From positions 96,145,171 through 96,209,170 of the forward strand of contig NC_056005.1 of the NCBI RefSeq assembly GCF_018446385.1: a stretch of DNA of 64,000 nt, given 5' to 3'. This document shows, in pieces, positions 32,770 through 50,200 of the stretch (the first letter of the stretch is position 1; each line of letters opens with the position of its first letter). The translations under genes were made by a program, and so were the position numbers. This DNA comes from Zingiber officinale. Lineage: Eukaryota > Streptophyta > Magnoliopsida > Zingiberales > Zingiberaceae. The notes below the pieces were generated by a model. That model did no database searches. It had not been told where the DNA came from and was given only the letters and a program-made list of their open reading frames with translations.

Positions 32770-35700
32770 ATGGTGGAAGACCAGGTGGAGCCCTCGATCG
32801 CGCCGGACGCAGGAGGCGGCGCCACCCGGTTTCTCCTTCGCTCTCGGCGCGAGCCATTCGAGCACGGCCTCCTCCCGATCCCCAAACTCATCTTCTCCGA
32901 TGGGACCGTAACGCTCGCCCCGCTCGTCGACAAGATCCTACGGAGATCCGTCCCGCATCCGCACCGCGTCGACTCTCCTGACCTTGCAGACGCCCTCCAG
33001 ATCTTGCTCGACCACGCCCGCCTGGCGCTCGACACGCTTGCCTCCGTCCACCCCTCCGACCCAGCCCCAGATGGCACCGTCGACGTGTACGACCTCGTTG
33101 TCTTCCTCTACATCCAATCCTACAAGAGGCTCGTCCCCCGGTCGCACAAGGACTCGGCTGCAATCGCCGATGTCTGGCCCTCCACCTCGGCCTTCGACGG
33201 GTATCTGTCGGCCCTCTCGCCGCTTCAGGTAGAACAAGAGTCTTGATCCTCTTCGTCCCTTTGGCTGATTCCTTTTCACCTTATTTTGATGAGAATATAC
33301 ATTTTGGTGTTTCTGACCACTGAACTTTCAATTGCAGCTTGCACGAAGCAATAGTCGTCGATTTATGCCTTCACAAGCAGATGAAGAAGCTCATCAGTTG
33401 TCGTACTTACAAAAGCATATGGGGAATATACTCGCCCTTTTGGCGGAGCCTATCGAAGAAGAGGGTGACGAATCTCTGGTTCGTCTCACTCAGATATACT
33501 TGCACTTAGTGTGATTTTTTCCTTTGGCCTCACATGCAACTTTGAGTTACATTTCATGTTGGACTCATTTTACTTTGCGTCTGGTACATATAATGTTGGC
33601 AATTATTAGAATGTCCTAATGTTTGCCTCATATAGTTAGAATGCTAATACAACATTTTCCATCATCCATATGTAAGCTATCTTTATGGATAGGAGGATAA
33701 TTCTCATCCAAATTTGTATGAAGGAGTGGAATATGATAGAATAATGAAGGTTTGAACTGTGTATCTATAAATTCCTGATTGACAACATGTTCATTGACTA
33801 TCTCGTAGATTTCTAAATTAGTGACAGCTTGATCTTGTATAATGTGCTTATCCATTTTATCATAAACTCTTGCGTGTTGTTACATAATACTAGGTGTTAT
33901 GGAAGATAGGTGCCAACACTGGTTATTATAGACTGTTCAAATCATTTGTGTCCTTTTCTTGAGTTTATTATGAAAATACTTATCAAGTATTTAGATAAAT
34001 TGTTCCATATCAAGCTATTATCTTTTGTAAATCATTGAATTTTGTTGAAGTTATCACATGCCCCACTGTTATTTCCTAATGCATAAGTTGCAACATTTTT
34101 TTTCTTCTTATTATTGACTTTTTTATGTAAACATTTGGCTTACAGGTTTTGACAATGGAAAGATTTGAGCATCTTGGTTTCCTCCTCCATTTTTCTGAAG
34201 GTATTCGGTTGAGCCAAGCAGCTCCTTTTTTTGCTAATTCAGATCCAGATATGCCAGCTGCACCTGTTTCTGCCACCCAAGTCCATGAATGGGTTGTACA
34301 AAACATAATTGCTTCTTTGGAGCACAATGCGGAGAAGGCATTAGCAAAAGAAAATGGCTTTCTAAAAAATACTGCAGATATTGATGTGCCTATGGCAGAT
34401 GCCAGCCTAAGTCATCCAAAGACGCAAAGCAGAAGCTCTCTTTCTGGGGCCTCATCACCTGTTAATCCAGCTTTCAGGACAAATTTAACCTTTGTGGAGG
34501 GTATGATAAAAGCTTCTGTAGTCAAGCAATCATGTGATATAAAAGGAGATTCTATAAAGGTAAGCCCAGAATATTTAATTTATTTTATTTTCCAGGTTAC
34601 GAAAAATCTCAAGGCCTTAATTCGTTGCTGAAGAATCAAGTCATCTTGATAATCGTCAACTATTGCTTGCCTACATCTATCAAAATTTTGCATATTTCTG
34701 TGGTTAGTAGGATTCTTACAAAATGAATAATGGAGGCTAGAGTAGCTATTTGGTTATAGATGCCAAGTATATAAATTTACAAATATCTGTTAAAGAAAAC
34801 AAAATTACAGATAGAGTAGGATGCTTAAGAATTCAAATCTGGAAGTGTTAATTTTTATATAACTGCAGAGTCTGACACAAACAATCACCTCAAATATTTT
34901 ATTCATACTTATTCAGGAATGCTTAAGGGAGTAGTAGGTTCTTGGGCAGTCTTGTTGCATTTAAGTATTTTGTTTTATTTTAGTTTTTTTTAAATAACTA
35001 TGTGATCAAGCTAATTGACAACATTTTTATGGTTTTATCTGTTCATTTCACATTGTTAATACTTTCACATCTGTATCTTGTAGTGCTAACCAAATAAAAT
35101 ATTGAATGGTATGCTACTACTTCCTATTGCTTCCATCAGCCTTGTTTGTGCATTTGTAAAGGGCTATGATACCTGGACAACTACTTCTATGGTACATGAC
35201 AATTAAACTAAGAATTGAGAATCTCAAACTTGAAATTATAATATCTGTGTTCTGTCAGGCTATGATCGCCAACAGTATTTTGCTTGTAACAATCACTCTT
35301 ACATTCTGATATGGCATTATAGTTGAAGTTACAAAGTAATCATATGCTTCGTCACAACTCACAAGCTTGCTTTCATGTGCTGGAATCACCTTTGCTTAAT
35401 TGTATAGTTGTACTGCAGGTGCTAAATTGCCACGATTCAGTGATTTATATATTAGCACCTCTGAGATATGCCACAGTTTATGGATGTTCCGATGCAACTG
35501 TTATTCTGGGTGCCGTTGGTAAGGTATGCCTTAATTTTTCCCTGAAGTCTTGGTTCCATTGTGCTTATCACTATTATGAAATTTTTTTTATTTGTCTAAA
35601 ATGATTAAGTTTTGATCCTCATAAAAATTTAGAAAAAAAGATTGATATTTTAGGTATATTAAAAACAAAGGTGTTAAAAAAGAGTTGCCCCCATTGGAAA

Positions 35701-38700
35701 AGTTTCCCAAAAGGTAATTTCTATAGAACTTTGCAAGGCATGTAGATATCCATATCTCTGCAAGTGCTTTTCTTTGATGTTTGAGCATTCATGATGGTGA
35801 AATGCTTGATGACTGTGTAGGCTGGATTCATGGAACAACTATGTATTTGTCCCTTTTCAATTACTTTGCTAGCTAAATAGCTTTCAATTATCTTTCCTTA
35901 TCCCAATTTTGTTGTAAGATAATCATATGGAACAACAATTATTAGAGTTTATTTTGTTTTTGGTAAATACCCTGATCTTACTACTCATCTAAATGTTTTT
36001 TTTTTCATTTTGACTTGTAACTATTTTATATATACTGTTTTCCTGTTCGTGTTTGTTCAACAGCTGTCTCATTTTGTTGTTTTTCTTAGGCTGTTAGAGT
36101 TGAGCACTGTGAAAGAGTACAAATCATTACAGCTGCAAAACGCATATGTATTGCAAACTGCCGTGAGTGTGTATTTTACTTGGGGGTTAATCAACAACCC
36201 CTTTTTGTCGGGGATAACCACAAATTGCAGGTTGGTCCTTTCCTTTTTCTTTGTTCTTGTAATTTAACACTGCATGATTTCCATGTTGGGGTTTCATATT
36301 CACCTTGTCACTCCTTCAGTTGATAAAAGCAATTCAATTAAATTTGATGGTAGTTTAGATTGAACAATAACTACTGTGTTCTTTTATTGTCTGAGTTTAT
36401 ATTTCCTGTTTCCAAAAATTGTTCCTGACATAGTAGGTTATCTAATCCACTGAAATATTATTTTTCTGTCAGACGAGTTTCAGCTGTGTAATATTATTTT
36501 CTGTCAGACAAGTGTCAACTGAGTGCAAGCTGTGTCTCTACTTTCCAGTAATATGTTAGTACAAATAGTGTTGTTTGGGCATCACAATTCATTTTGTTTC
36601 TGGTCCTAATCTGTGAAACATACTATTTGATGATGATTAGCTAACCTACTATGGTTATGATTTTATGAAATCATGGCCTAAGATACTTATGCATATTGCG
36701 TTAGTGGCAAGATTGAGATTGATTATTTATCGTGGAAAGTTAGAGATCTTAATTTTATAATTCCTGATTTGCCAACCAAACCAAGCAATTCTGATTTTGG
36801 TTGGCCTTATAAAAAACTAGCTAGCTGCGTTTCTGTTCATCAGGTCAAAAATTAGAAAATAGAACTGTATCACTTTTAAATTTTGATTCTTTATAGTTTG
36901 GAAATGGTTAATCATTCAGTTGTTTGCTCTCATCATATGATCATATAGGATTAATTGCTTATCCTAAGAAGTGGGTACTCCTAGTCCTCCTTGTCTCTTT
37001 ACTCTGATATATCCATATATTCTGGATGCTAATTCCTTGAACATGCTGAAGTGTCTTTAGATTATTCTGAATCCGAAACCTGGTTAATGTTTATCATATA
37101 TTCTTTGTTCCTTGAATGATTTTCCTATCATAAAGCTTTCATTATTCGTTTCCATGCAATAGACAGTGATTTGCTATCTGGATTTGGATTTTTTTTAACA
37201 GAAATTACATTAAATTCATGCCCATCATAAAGCTTTCATTATTTTGTATTGTTCAGATTAAGGGAAGCAATTCACTAATTTGTTAAGAATATTTACCATC
37301 ATTGTTTCTGTGTCTGCATGAACGACAATATCCTACCAATTTTTGTTGTTGATAATAGTAGGGATGCCAACGCTATTTCAGTTTCTCAGAATATTGATCT
37401 CTTTTTTTAATTCCTTTTAGGTGGCACCATTTAATACCTATTATGCTCAACTGGGAGAGCACCTATCTAAAGTTGGTGTGGACTCTAGCATCAATAGATG
37501 GGACGAACCCTTGGTGCTTGGGATGGTGGATCCTCATGATTCACTATCTCACCCTGCGGGAGTGTCTGAAATTCAAGCCGAATCTGCCACGTGCATCGAT
37601 CCTGATCAGTTTACTAACTTCTTGGTATGGCAAGTAAAAAAATTTAGCACATTTTTTCCCTATTAAAATTTCCTTTTTCAATTAGCACGGACTGCATATT
37701 TTCTCGGTTGCTCTAATTATACTCTTGCATTGAATGTCTAACACTTCTAGTTGTCGGTCATCTAAGTACTTATGTGCTTGTACAGATTCCTAACTGGTTT
37801 GGAGCTGAATCGCTGCAAACTACAAGATACAATCCATTTCCCTTGCCTGAAATTTATGGAGCATCCCAGCAGAAGAAGGTAACCGTACTACCCTGTTTAT
37901 TTCAATTGCTTGTATTTCTGCTCCTCATGCTAAACACCTTTTCTTACAATCTTTTCAGCATACAAACTTGCTCGTTGTTCAACAATCTATCAGAGATGTG
38001 CTACTTGATGAAAACCGGAAGCGTGAACTAGCATCTGCCCTTCATGGTCATTTCAAAGACTGGTTATACGGTATCATCTTTCTTTCACTAATATCGATCC
38101 AGATAAAAAATGGTTACTACTGTTGTATGCATCCAACAATGTGGTAAACAATAACACAAACATAATCTAAACTATCAATATATTTGTCGGAGAAGGGTGA
38201 TGGCACCGTTACAGTCTGCCATCAGCTTTTGCTTGGAGAGTTTGTTTTAGTGAAGCATTCTGAGCCTGGTCGTTTTTTTGGTCCTGCTCAACTAGTTGAT
38301 CATGTTGGTTCGGAACAGGTAAAATGAAACATTCAGGTGTGATTTTTTCAACATTGGTTAGTGGAAAGAGAGTAATGACAAGGATGTGGGGAAAATAGTA
38401 GCGACAAGAGTAAGAATTAGATATAGATGGGTGAGGATAAAATGCAATGGTGAAGATTTAGGGATCATTTAGTTTATGAGAAATAACTTTCAAGTGTAAA
38501 AAAGCTTCGAGGAAATATTAACAATGTGTCAAATGATGGTCTCAGGCAATAGATAGTCGATCCACTATTATTTAGCGCTTAGACAATAGGTAGGCGTCTG
38601 GGGAAAAATAAAATCTTGGTTGAACATAGAAGCGAAGAGTCATGCAACATGTTCCTATGAATGAAAACTCTTCAAACACATTGTTAAATGTACACTTTGC

Positions 38701-38865
38701 ATGAAACCTATGAAGCGAGAGCAACACTAGCATCCATCCATCTCTTGAATTTTTTGAACATTCCAAAGATTCTCAATCATCTTTGGGGAGTTTCTCGACT
38801 GATCCAAATATATTTTCACAGCTTCTGGGAACATTCGCCAGCTCTATTGTCTACAAGCTGAATGA
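32770..38865 (+). CDS. TBCCD1: TBCC domain-containing protein 1 (TBCCD1)
   Basis: Nine exons: 32770-33228, 33338-33478, 34146-34559, 35419-35523, 36090-36230, 37421-37624, 37786-37878, 37959-38070, 38822-38865. All junctions are GT..AG and keep frame, giving 570 aa, close to the roughly 573 aa of the Arabidopsis protein. Residues 1-200 are the conserved plant N-terminal region. About 338-430 form the C-CAP/TBCC beta-helix domain (VIYILAPLRYATVYGCSDAT, VEHCERVQIITAAKRICIAN), and a helical tail ends LYCLQAE. TBCC relatives stimulate tubulin GTPase. TBCCD1 of animals and algae instead acts in centrosome or basal-body positioning, and its role in plants, which lack centrosomes, is unclear. The first exon is much more GC-rich than the rest, the usual monocot 5' gradient. 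It is convergent with SELO. Confidence 0.95.
38199..38318 (+). other. Exon-like open fragment within TBCCD1 intron 8
   Basis: Forty open codons (DGTVTVCHQLLLGEFVLVKH, then SEPGRFFGPAQLVDHVGSEQ) end in a perfect donor CAG|GTAAAA. I do not recognise the protein. The nearby upstream AGs do not join it in frame to TBCCD1 exon 8, so it is not an obvious cassette exon. It may be a captured piece of another gene. Confidence 0.35.
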
Positions 38866-39572
38866 ACTGTGCTAAAGCAAAGGTAATCTCATTCCCACAC
38901 TCTCCGTTGCTTTCCAAAATAACAGAAAGTTCTCTCCTCCATTACGAATTCTCGGGGTTTTCAATAAAATTTTCAGCTGCTCAGTTTGCAAAATGTTTCA
39001 GCGAGATGTAAGTTTATCGAGCTCGTGTATTTTCTTTTTTTGGTTTCCTTAACTCCCTGCTCCTCTTCTTCTGTGCTCTTGTCGGGCCACACTGCTAAAT
39101 TATAGTGCAATTTTGAGGATTGAATTCTGAGTAAATGTATTCTTCTTTATGAAATTTCATGAATCGTGTGAAGATCGGTTTTACAATAGTATACAGACAT
39201 GAATATTGAAATGCAATGTGGGTTTCAATGTGTTGGTTCCTGTGTACGTTGATGATGGAAGATGCTCGATAATGGGTAACAACTATTTATTTTTTAATTG
39301 ACTGAACCCATGAATTATCTTTTTTTTTTTGGAATTATGGTCACATCTATTTCATAATTTCTTGTTTTTTTTTTATAAAAATCCAAATGAAGACAATTTA
39401 TGGGTCAGCCGGGTCACGCGCCCCTCAGGACGCTACCGTGCACGGAAGGGCCCACATACAATATTGATTTGATATGTTCCTCGACTCGCACGTCCGTTAT
39501 TGTCGAGCGCGAATGAGTGAGTCGAAGACGTTCGGTCTACAGTCATGCACTAAGCGTGACTCAACATATATA

Positions 39573-39614
<42 letters not shown>

Positions 39615-40388
39615 GATTGATATATATTTTTTTTAAAAAAATAAAGTTTAAAAATGGGAATATATAAAGTTTTAAAAATTAGTTTCAAGAAGAAAGGAAT
39701 ACCGTTTCCAATTTAAATTATTTTTGGAAAGTCCATTTGCAAGTTATCTCTTTCGATATTTACTGGATTGGAAATTTTTTTCAACCCGCTCCTAGTAGAC
39801 GATATCATACACAAGACGCGCAGTATCAATTCATTCACCTTCAGCGAGTTAATCCAATTCTCTTATGCTGATTTGCATTTTAGGCGAGTGCTCTCTCTTC
39901 CAGTCCTTGGCACAGAATGTTGGTAGCGGGCGGTCATGAGCTAAAGCTCAACTGGAGAAAGTAGCAGGTGCAGTCGTCGTAGATGAGATTGAAAGAATAA
40001 CCGAATCAATTTTTTTTAACTAATGATTGAATTAAAAAAATAAAAAATAAATTAAACTAATAAAATATCAATTAATTTAATTAAATTAATCATTTTTAAT
40101 TTAAATTTCCAGTTTGATTTAACAAAATTCAATTTTGATGTAAAAATTAGGGTTTTAAAAAACTATTCTATTTAAAAAATTTAATCTATTAGGTCTATTC
40201 AATTTAATCGAATAAAAAATTTTAAAATTAAATCCGAACTGAATTAATTATTTTTAAAAAAAAATTCAAAATAAACTAAATTGAATTAATTTTTACTCAG
40301 AGGGTAGTAGCAGATCCGGCCTAGCTATCAGCAGCGAGCTGCAATGTGGTGGGTACAGTGTGATTGACAGCCTAGAGATAGTGGAGTG
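38866..40388. other. TBCCD1 3' region and intergenic DNA with a (TA)n run
   Basis: This holds the likely 3' UTR of TBCCD1, then AT-rich DNA. A (TA)n microsatellite of about 20 repeats lies at 39574-39612. At 40020-40300 there is AT-rich low-complexity sequence. No gene is seen. Confidence 0.6.
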
Positions 40389-40735
40389 CAGGAGTGTAAA
40401 TGAATCGAGCCAAGCTCGAAATAATTAAAAAAGCTTGACTTGAGCTCGAGCTCAGCTCGAAACAATGAATTTAAACAAAAAAAACAAACTGCATAAATTG
40501 AGATTCAAACCTTTAACCTTTGATTATCTAATTTTAAAGTATAAATTATTTTAAATATTAAAATACTAAATTAGCCTAGCACGAACAAACTTGATGAGCC
40601 ATTATTAAATGAACTCGAGCTCGACTCGAATATTAAATGAACTAGCTCGAATTCAACTCAAGCTCTGTCAACTCCGAGCTCGAGTCGAGCTTTGACCGAA
40701 CTGCTCGCAAATAGCTCGGCTCATTTACATCCCCA
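40389..40735. mobile_element. hAT-type MITE with perfect 8-bp target duplication
   Basis: Terminal inverted repeats CAGGAGTGTAAATGAATCGA and TGGGGATGTAAATGAGCCGA (right end, reverse complement) bound a 347-bp non-coding unit filled with GAGCTCGAGCTC-like words. The 8-bp direct duplication GTGGAGTG at 40381-40388 and 40736-40743 is perfect, which fits the hAT superfamily. No transposase is encoded, so it depends on an autonomous element elsewhere. Confidence 0.88.
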
Positions 40736-40997
40736 GTGGAGTGGAGCCATACTACATTAATCAACCCTTTACGCATTGCGCCCACTTCAAAACATCCTTA
40801 TTCATGTAAGATTTATGAGGGACCCAAAGGCGACAAGAAAATTTAAATTAACCCTTTTTAAATAGCTCTTAGTTTAAGAAAGTTTTCGGGGGCTCTCTCA
40901 TAAAATAGATCATAAATTAGAAGAAGCTATTTCTTGTAAATTTGTCATCAATTAGAAGAATAATAAACTGCATATACAAACTTACCACCATCCTCCC

Positions 40998-46721
<5,724 letters not shown>

Positions 46722-47245
46722 CGCCTTCCTGTTGGAGCAGCTTCCCCTTTTGTAGGGGGCGATCTCGAGCGGTGCGAAAGGAGAAGAAGTGCGGAGTCGT
46801 AACGGAGGCGGTCAAAGCAACCGGTCGCGCCGAACCCGTTCGATCTCAAATCCGACCGAACAGAAACCGGGTTAATTTACCGGTTCAGTGAAAATGTGGG
46901 GCCTCCATCAATCCTCTGGCCGATTCGCCTGCTGTGCACGTGACCACACGTGAAGTCCCACTCCTGAACCCGGGTAATTTATCATGATTCAGCGCGCAAT
47001 CCACTACGCTTCATTTGAAATCTGACGGTACGAATTCGTGCTATAAATAACCATCTCACTACCAGCATGCCACTGCTGTCTCTCTCTCTCTCTCTACCTT
47101 GCTGTCGCTCCGCCGTCCTGTCCCAGAAACCCTAGTTAGGGTTCTTCCGGATTTCTCGCCCTGACTCCACCTCCAAATCTTTCTCCGATCACGCAACACT
47201 TCGTTTCTCTGTCTCTTTTTTTATTCAGATCCTTTCGTCGCCGCC
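46722..47245. promoter_or_regulatory. Bidirectional SELO/KHZ promoter region with TATA, CT run and telo-box
   Basis: The two start codons are 524 bp apart on opposite strands. For KHZ, a TATA box CTATAAATAA lies at 47041-47050, a CT microsatellite at 47080-47096 (leader Y patch) and an inverted telo-box pair AAACCCTAGTTAGGGTTC at 47127-47144, about 100 bp before the ATG. Telo-boxes near the start are typical of plant translation and housekeeping genes. The SELO side is GC-rich without a clear TATA box. Confidence 0.65.
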
Positions 47246-50200
47246 ATGGATGTAGCTCGCAAGAGAGGGAGGCCGGATGCCACCAATGGGAATGGTGTTG
47301 ATTTGAAGCGGAGTAAACGTGATTAGTCTTATCTTCGAGCTTTGTTTGCGATTCCTGTTCTTCTCTCTCATTGTTTTTCCGTTTTATAGGTCGGTCATAG
47401 GATTAGACAATCTGGCTTGCTCTTTTTGCCACCATCTCAGTGTCTCTAGCTCTCATTGATGGTCTATGTTCTCTACTGCAGTAGCATTTTAACGCACGCT
47501 TCTTGTTTGTTATTTTCCCGTAAAGTTAAATAACGTTTCTCTAAGTAAAACACAAAAACATGCAGTTTATTACTTCTTCCTGAAGCTCTAATTACATGCT
47601 TGCGTTTTCATTAAGTGCAGTTCTTGATTTTTTTTTTCCCCTTCAAAATTGTGGTTGCAAGTTGATTTTATGTATTTTTATTAGAACGGCAGTTACCATA
47701 TTATTTTGACACTTTCTAATCTTAAATAGTAAGCCTTAACGTAAATTGGTTGTTCGCATCGTCTACTTCAGCAAGCCATTTTGGTTGGCAGATACCTGTA
47801 TGAACTTGAAATTTTAATTGGGAATTTCTCATCTAACCATTCTCTTGGTTCCCAAAGAGGATGCTGGTCTATTATGTTTAGTATCGTTAAAGATTACAGG
47901 GGCCTCACATTTTATTCCCTTCTAAAATCATAAGCTCTGTGCAACATTAATATTTGAATTTGACATCATTATGCTTCAAATGCATATCATTACAGGGGCC
48001 TCATTATTGTGACAGATGGATTGGCTGCAGAATAAAACTTGTATCCAAAATTTTATAATTTAAATCTGAAAGCAATAGCTTCTTATCATAGGGCAGTAAA
48101 ACTTGTATTCAGAATTTGATAATTCAAATCAAACATATATCTAGATATCTATTAGATTATAATATTTTCCAGTTTTCAAATTTATTGTTTCTCTATTCTA
48201 TTAGTTTTTATTCCTAAAGGCATCTTCAATTAATTTTGAGCTATCAATAGTAAATGTTCAGATCTCAACTGAGGACGCATAATTAATGTTATACAGAAAT
48301 GGACTCATTCCAACCTGCTATAGGAAGTAAATTGAAGCCATGCACCAAGTTTTTCAGGTTCAAATCTTAACTTTTCTAAAATAAATCTGTAGTTATATAA
48401 TATTGGAAATAAAATTCTTTGAATTTATTTTAAACTGTTTTAATGCTAATCCATCAGTCACTTAAGATTGTGACACAAAATGTGTTCTAAGAAACTGACT
48501 GATCCGGTGATAAGGCCGGGGGGCCCTCACGATGGTAAGGTCAACGACACGTGGAGGTCAACAGTTAAAGGGAGGTTAACCCTATGGGCTCGATGAGCGG
48601 GCGGGAAAGGCCGAGCACTAGGCAACGACCTTTGTCCGAGAGAACAACCATCTGGCCGTGAGCCTAAACTTCCAATGAAGGGAAAAAGATCATATGGCCG
48701 AGCGGACAGTCCGCTCGGCCGCATTACAAATCAAGAGTAAGAGCCGAGCGGATGCCCGCTCGGCCAGGGTGTCAGGCTATGAGAGCCGAGCAGGCGATGA
48801 CTCTAAACCATCCCGGACGGACGACCACCGACGCCAGACCAAAGGCGAATGGTCTGGCCGAGCGGTTTGTTGGCCGATCCGGGAAGAGGAAGTCAAAGAG
48901 TGTGGGACAGCGGGTACGTCATCTTAGTAACCCCTGCTGCTGACAACATGCATGTTAGAGGACCAGGTCATACTCAGTATCGTACGACAAAGGATTCTGC
49001 TGTCCCATCAAGGAGATGCTCAGACTATAGCAGTATGGCGTCAGACATGCTCCTCTGACAAGCCCATGCTGCGGCATGGTATAGGACACGTGTACACCTC
49101 GGTTTGTGTGCACCAAGCTCCCATAGCTCTATATAAGAGCTCTTAGACTTCACCGGAGGTATATAATCTCGAATCCTGGAAGCCACCCTCTTGTTTTTTT
49201 CATCTGCCTGACTTGAGCGTCGGAGGGTCGTCGCCGGGAACCCCTTCCCGGCCCGACTTCTGTGCAGGTTCGCTGGGGCACCTTGCGATCAACCGGAGAT
49301 CTACGTCAGCAGCTTGGAGAGCGCCACGTGCCCAGCGTCCATTGATTCAACTTTCGGACAGGATCACTGACTAATACTGAGTAAACTGATATTCACGAGA
49401 ATATTGTCGGTCAAAATTCTTAAGCAATATAGAACAGCATTTCCATCTTTACTTAACTCTATTCATCCAACAAGTTTGTAATTTCCTAGTCCAATCTCCA
49501 TCGAATATTTATGGCCTGTAGGTTGAGTTCCCATATCACTATATAAGCTCACTGCTCGCCTGGATCTTATTTAATTTGTGAGATCTATAAATTTTACCAC
49601 TTCTTTCCTGTTTTATTCACAATTTCCTACAAAGAAAAGAAAAGGTTTCTGGGGATGCTTCTTCTCCGTCTGCCTAGGCAATAGCAGAGGCAGGGAAGAA
49701 AGAGGCTGGCTATTCCTCTCATATTTTGAAAAACTAGTAAATTAAACAATTTTCATGTTTTAAATATTGTTTTTTCCTTGCTTTTTCTTTCTTCCCAAGT
49801 AATTTCAGAATAGGGAAATAGTTCCCTATCCTTTCCAATTTCTTCGTGGGTACTTTCCTTGCTAGAAGGAACTGCCACTTAGCCGTAAACAAAATCTTGC
49901 TCAATTGAGACAGATGAAACTTGCCCACAATGATGTGGTTTTAGATATATTTGTAATCTCCATGTAAACAAGTAGATTGGATTTTTTTGGCATTTTCTGT
50001 AATTGGTTGGATTATCAGGTTGTTACATCTTATTTCTTCAATTAGGAGAACATCCATCTTCTATCTTGGCCACAATGACATAGAAATACATGCAAGCGTC
50101 TAGATTCAGAGATCTAAAGAAATTCTACCCTTGCATGCTCAATACCTATTCCTATCTAGAGTGCGTGGAGGTACAACATGTGTGCTATAATATTACATTG

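Noticed and set aside
32665-33279. Several minus-strand open frames over TBCCD1 exon 1
   Set aside because: They are shadows of a GC-rich coding exon.
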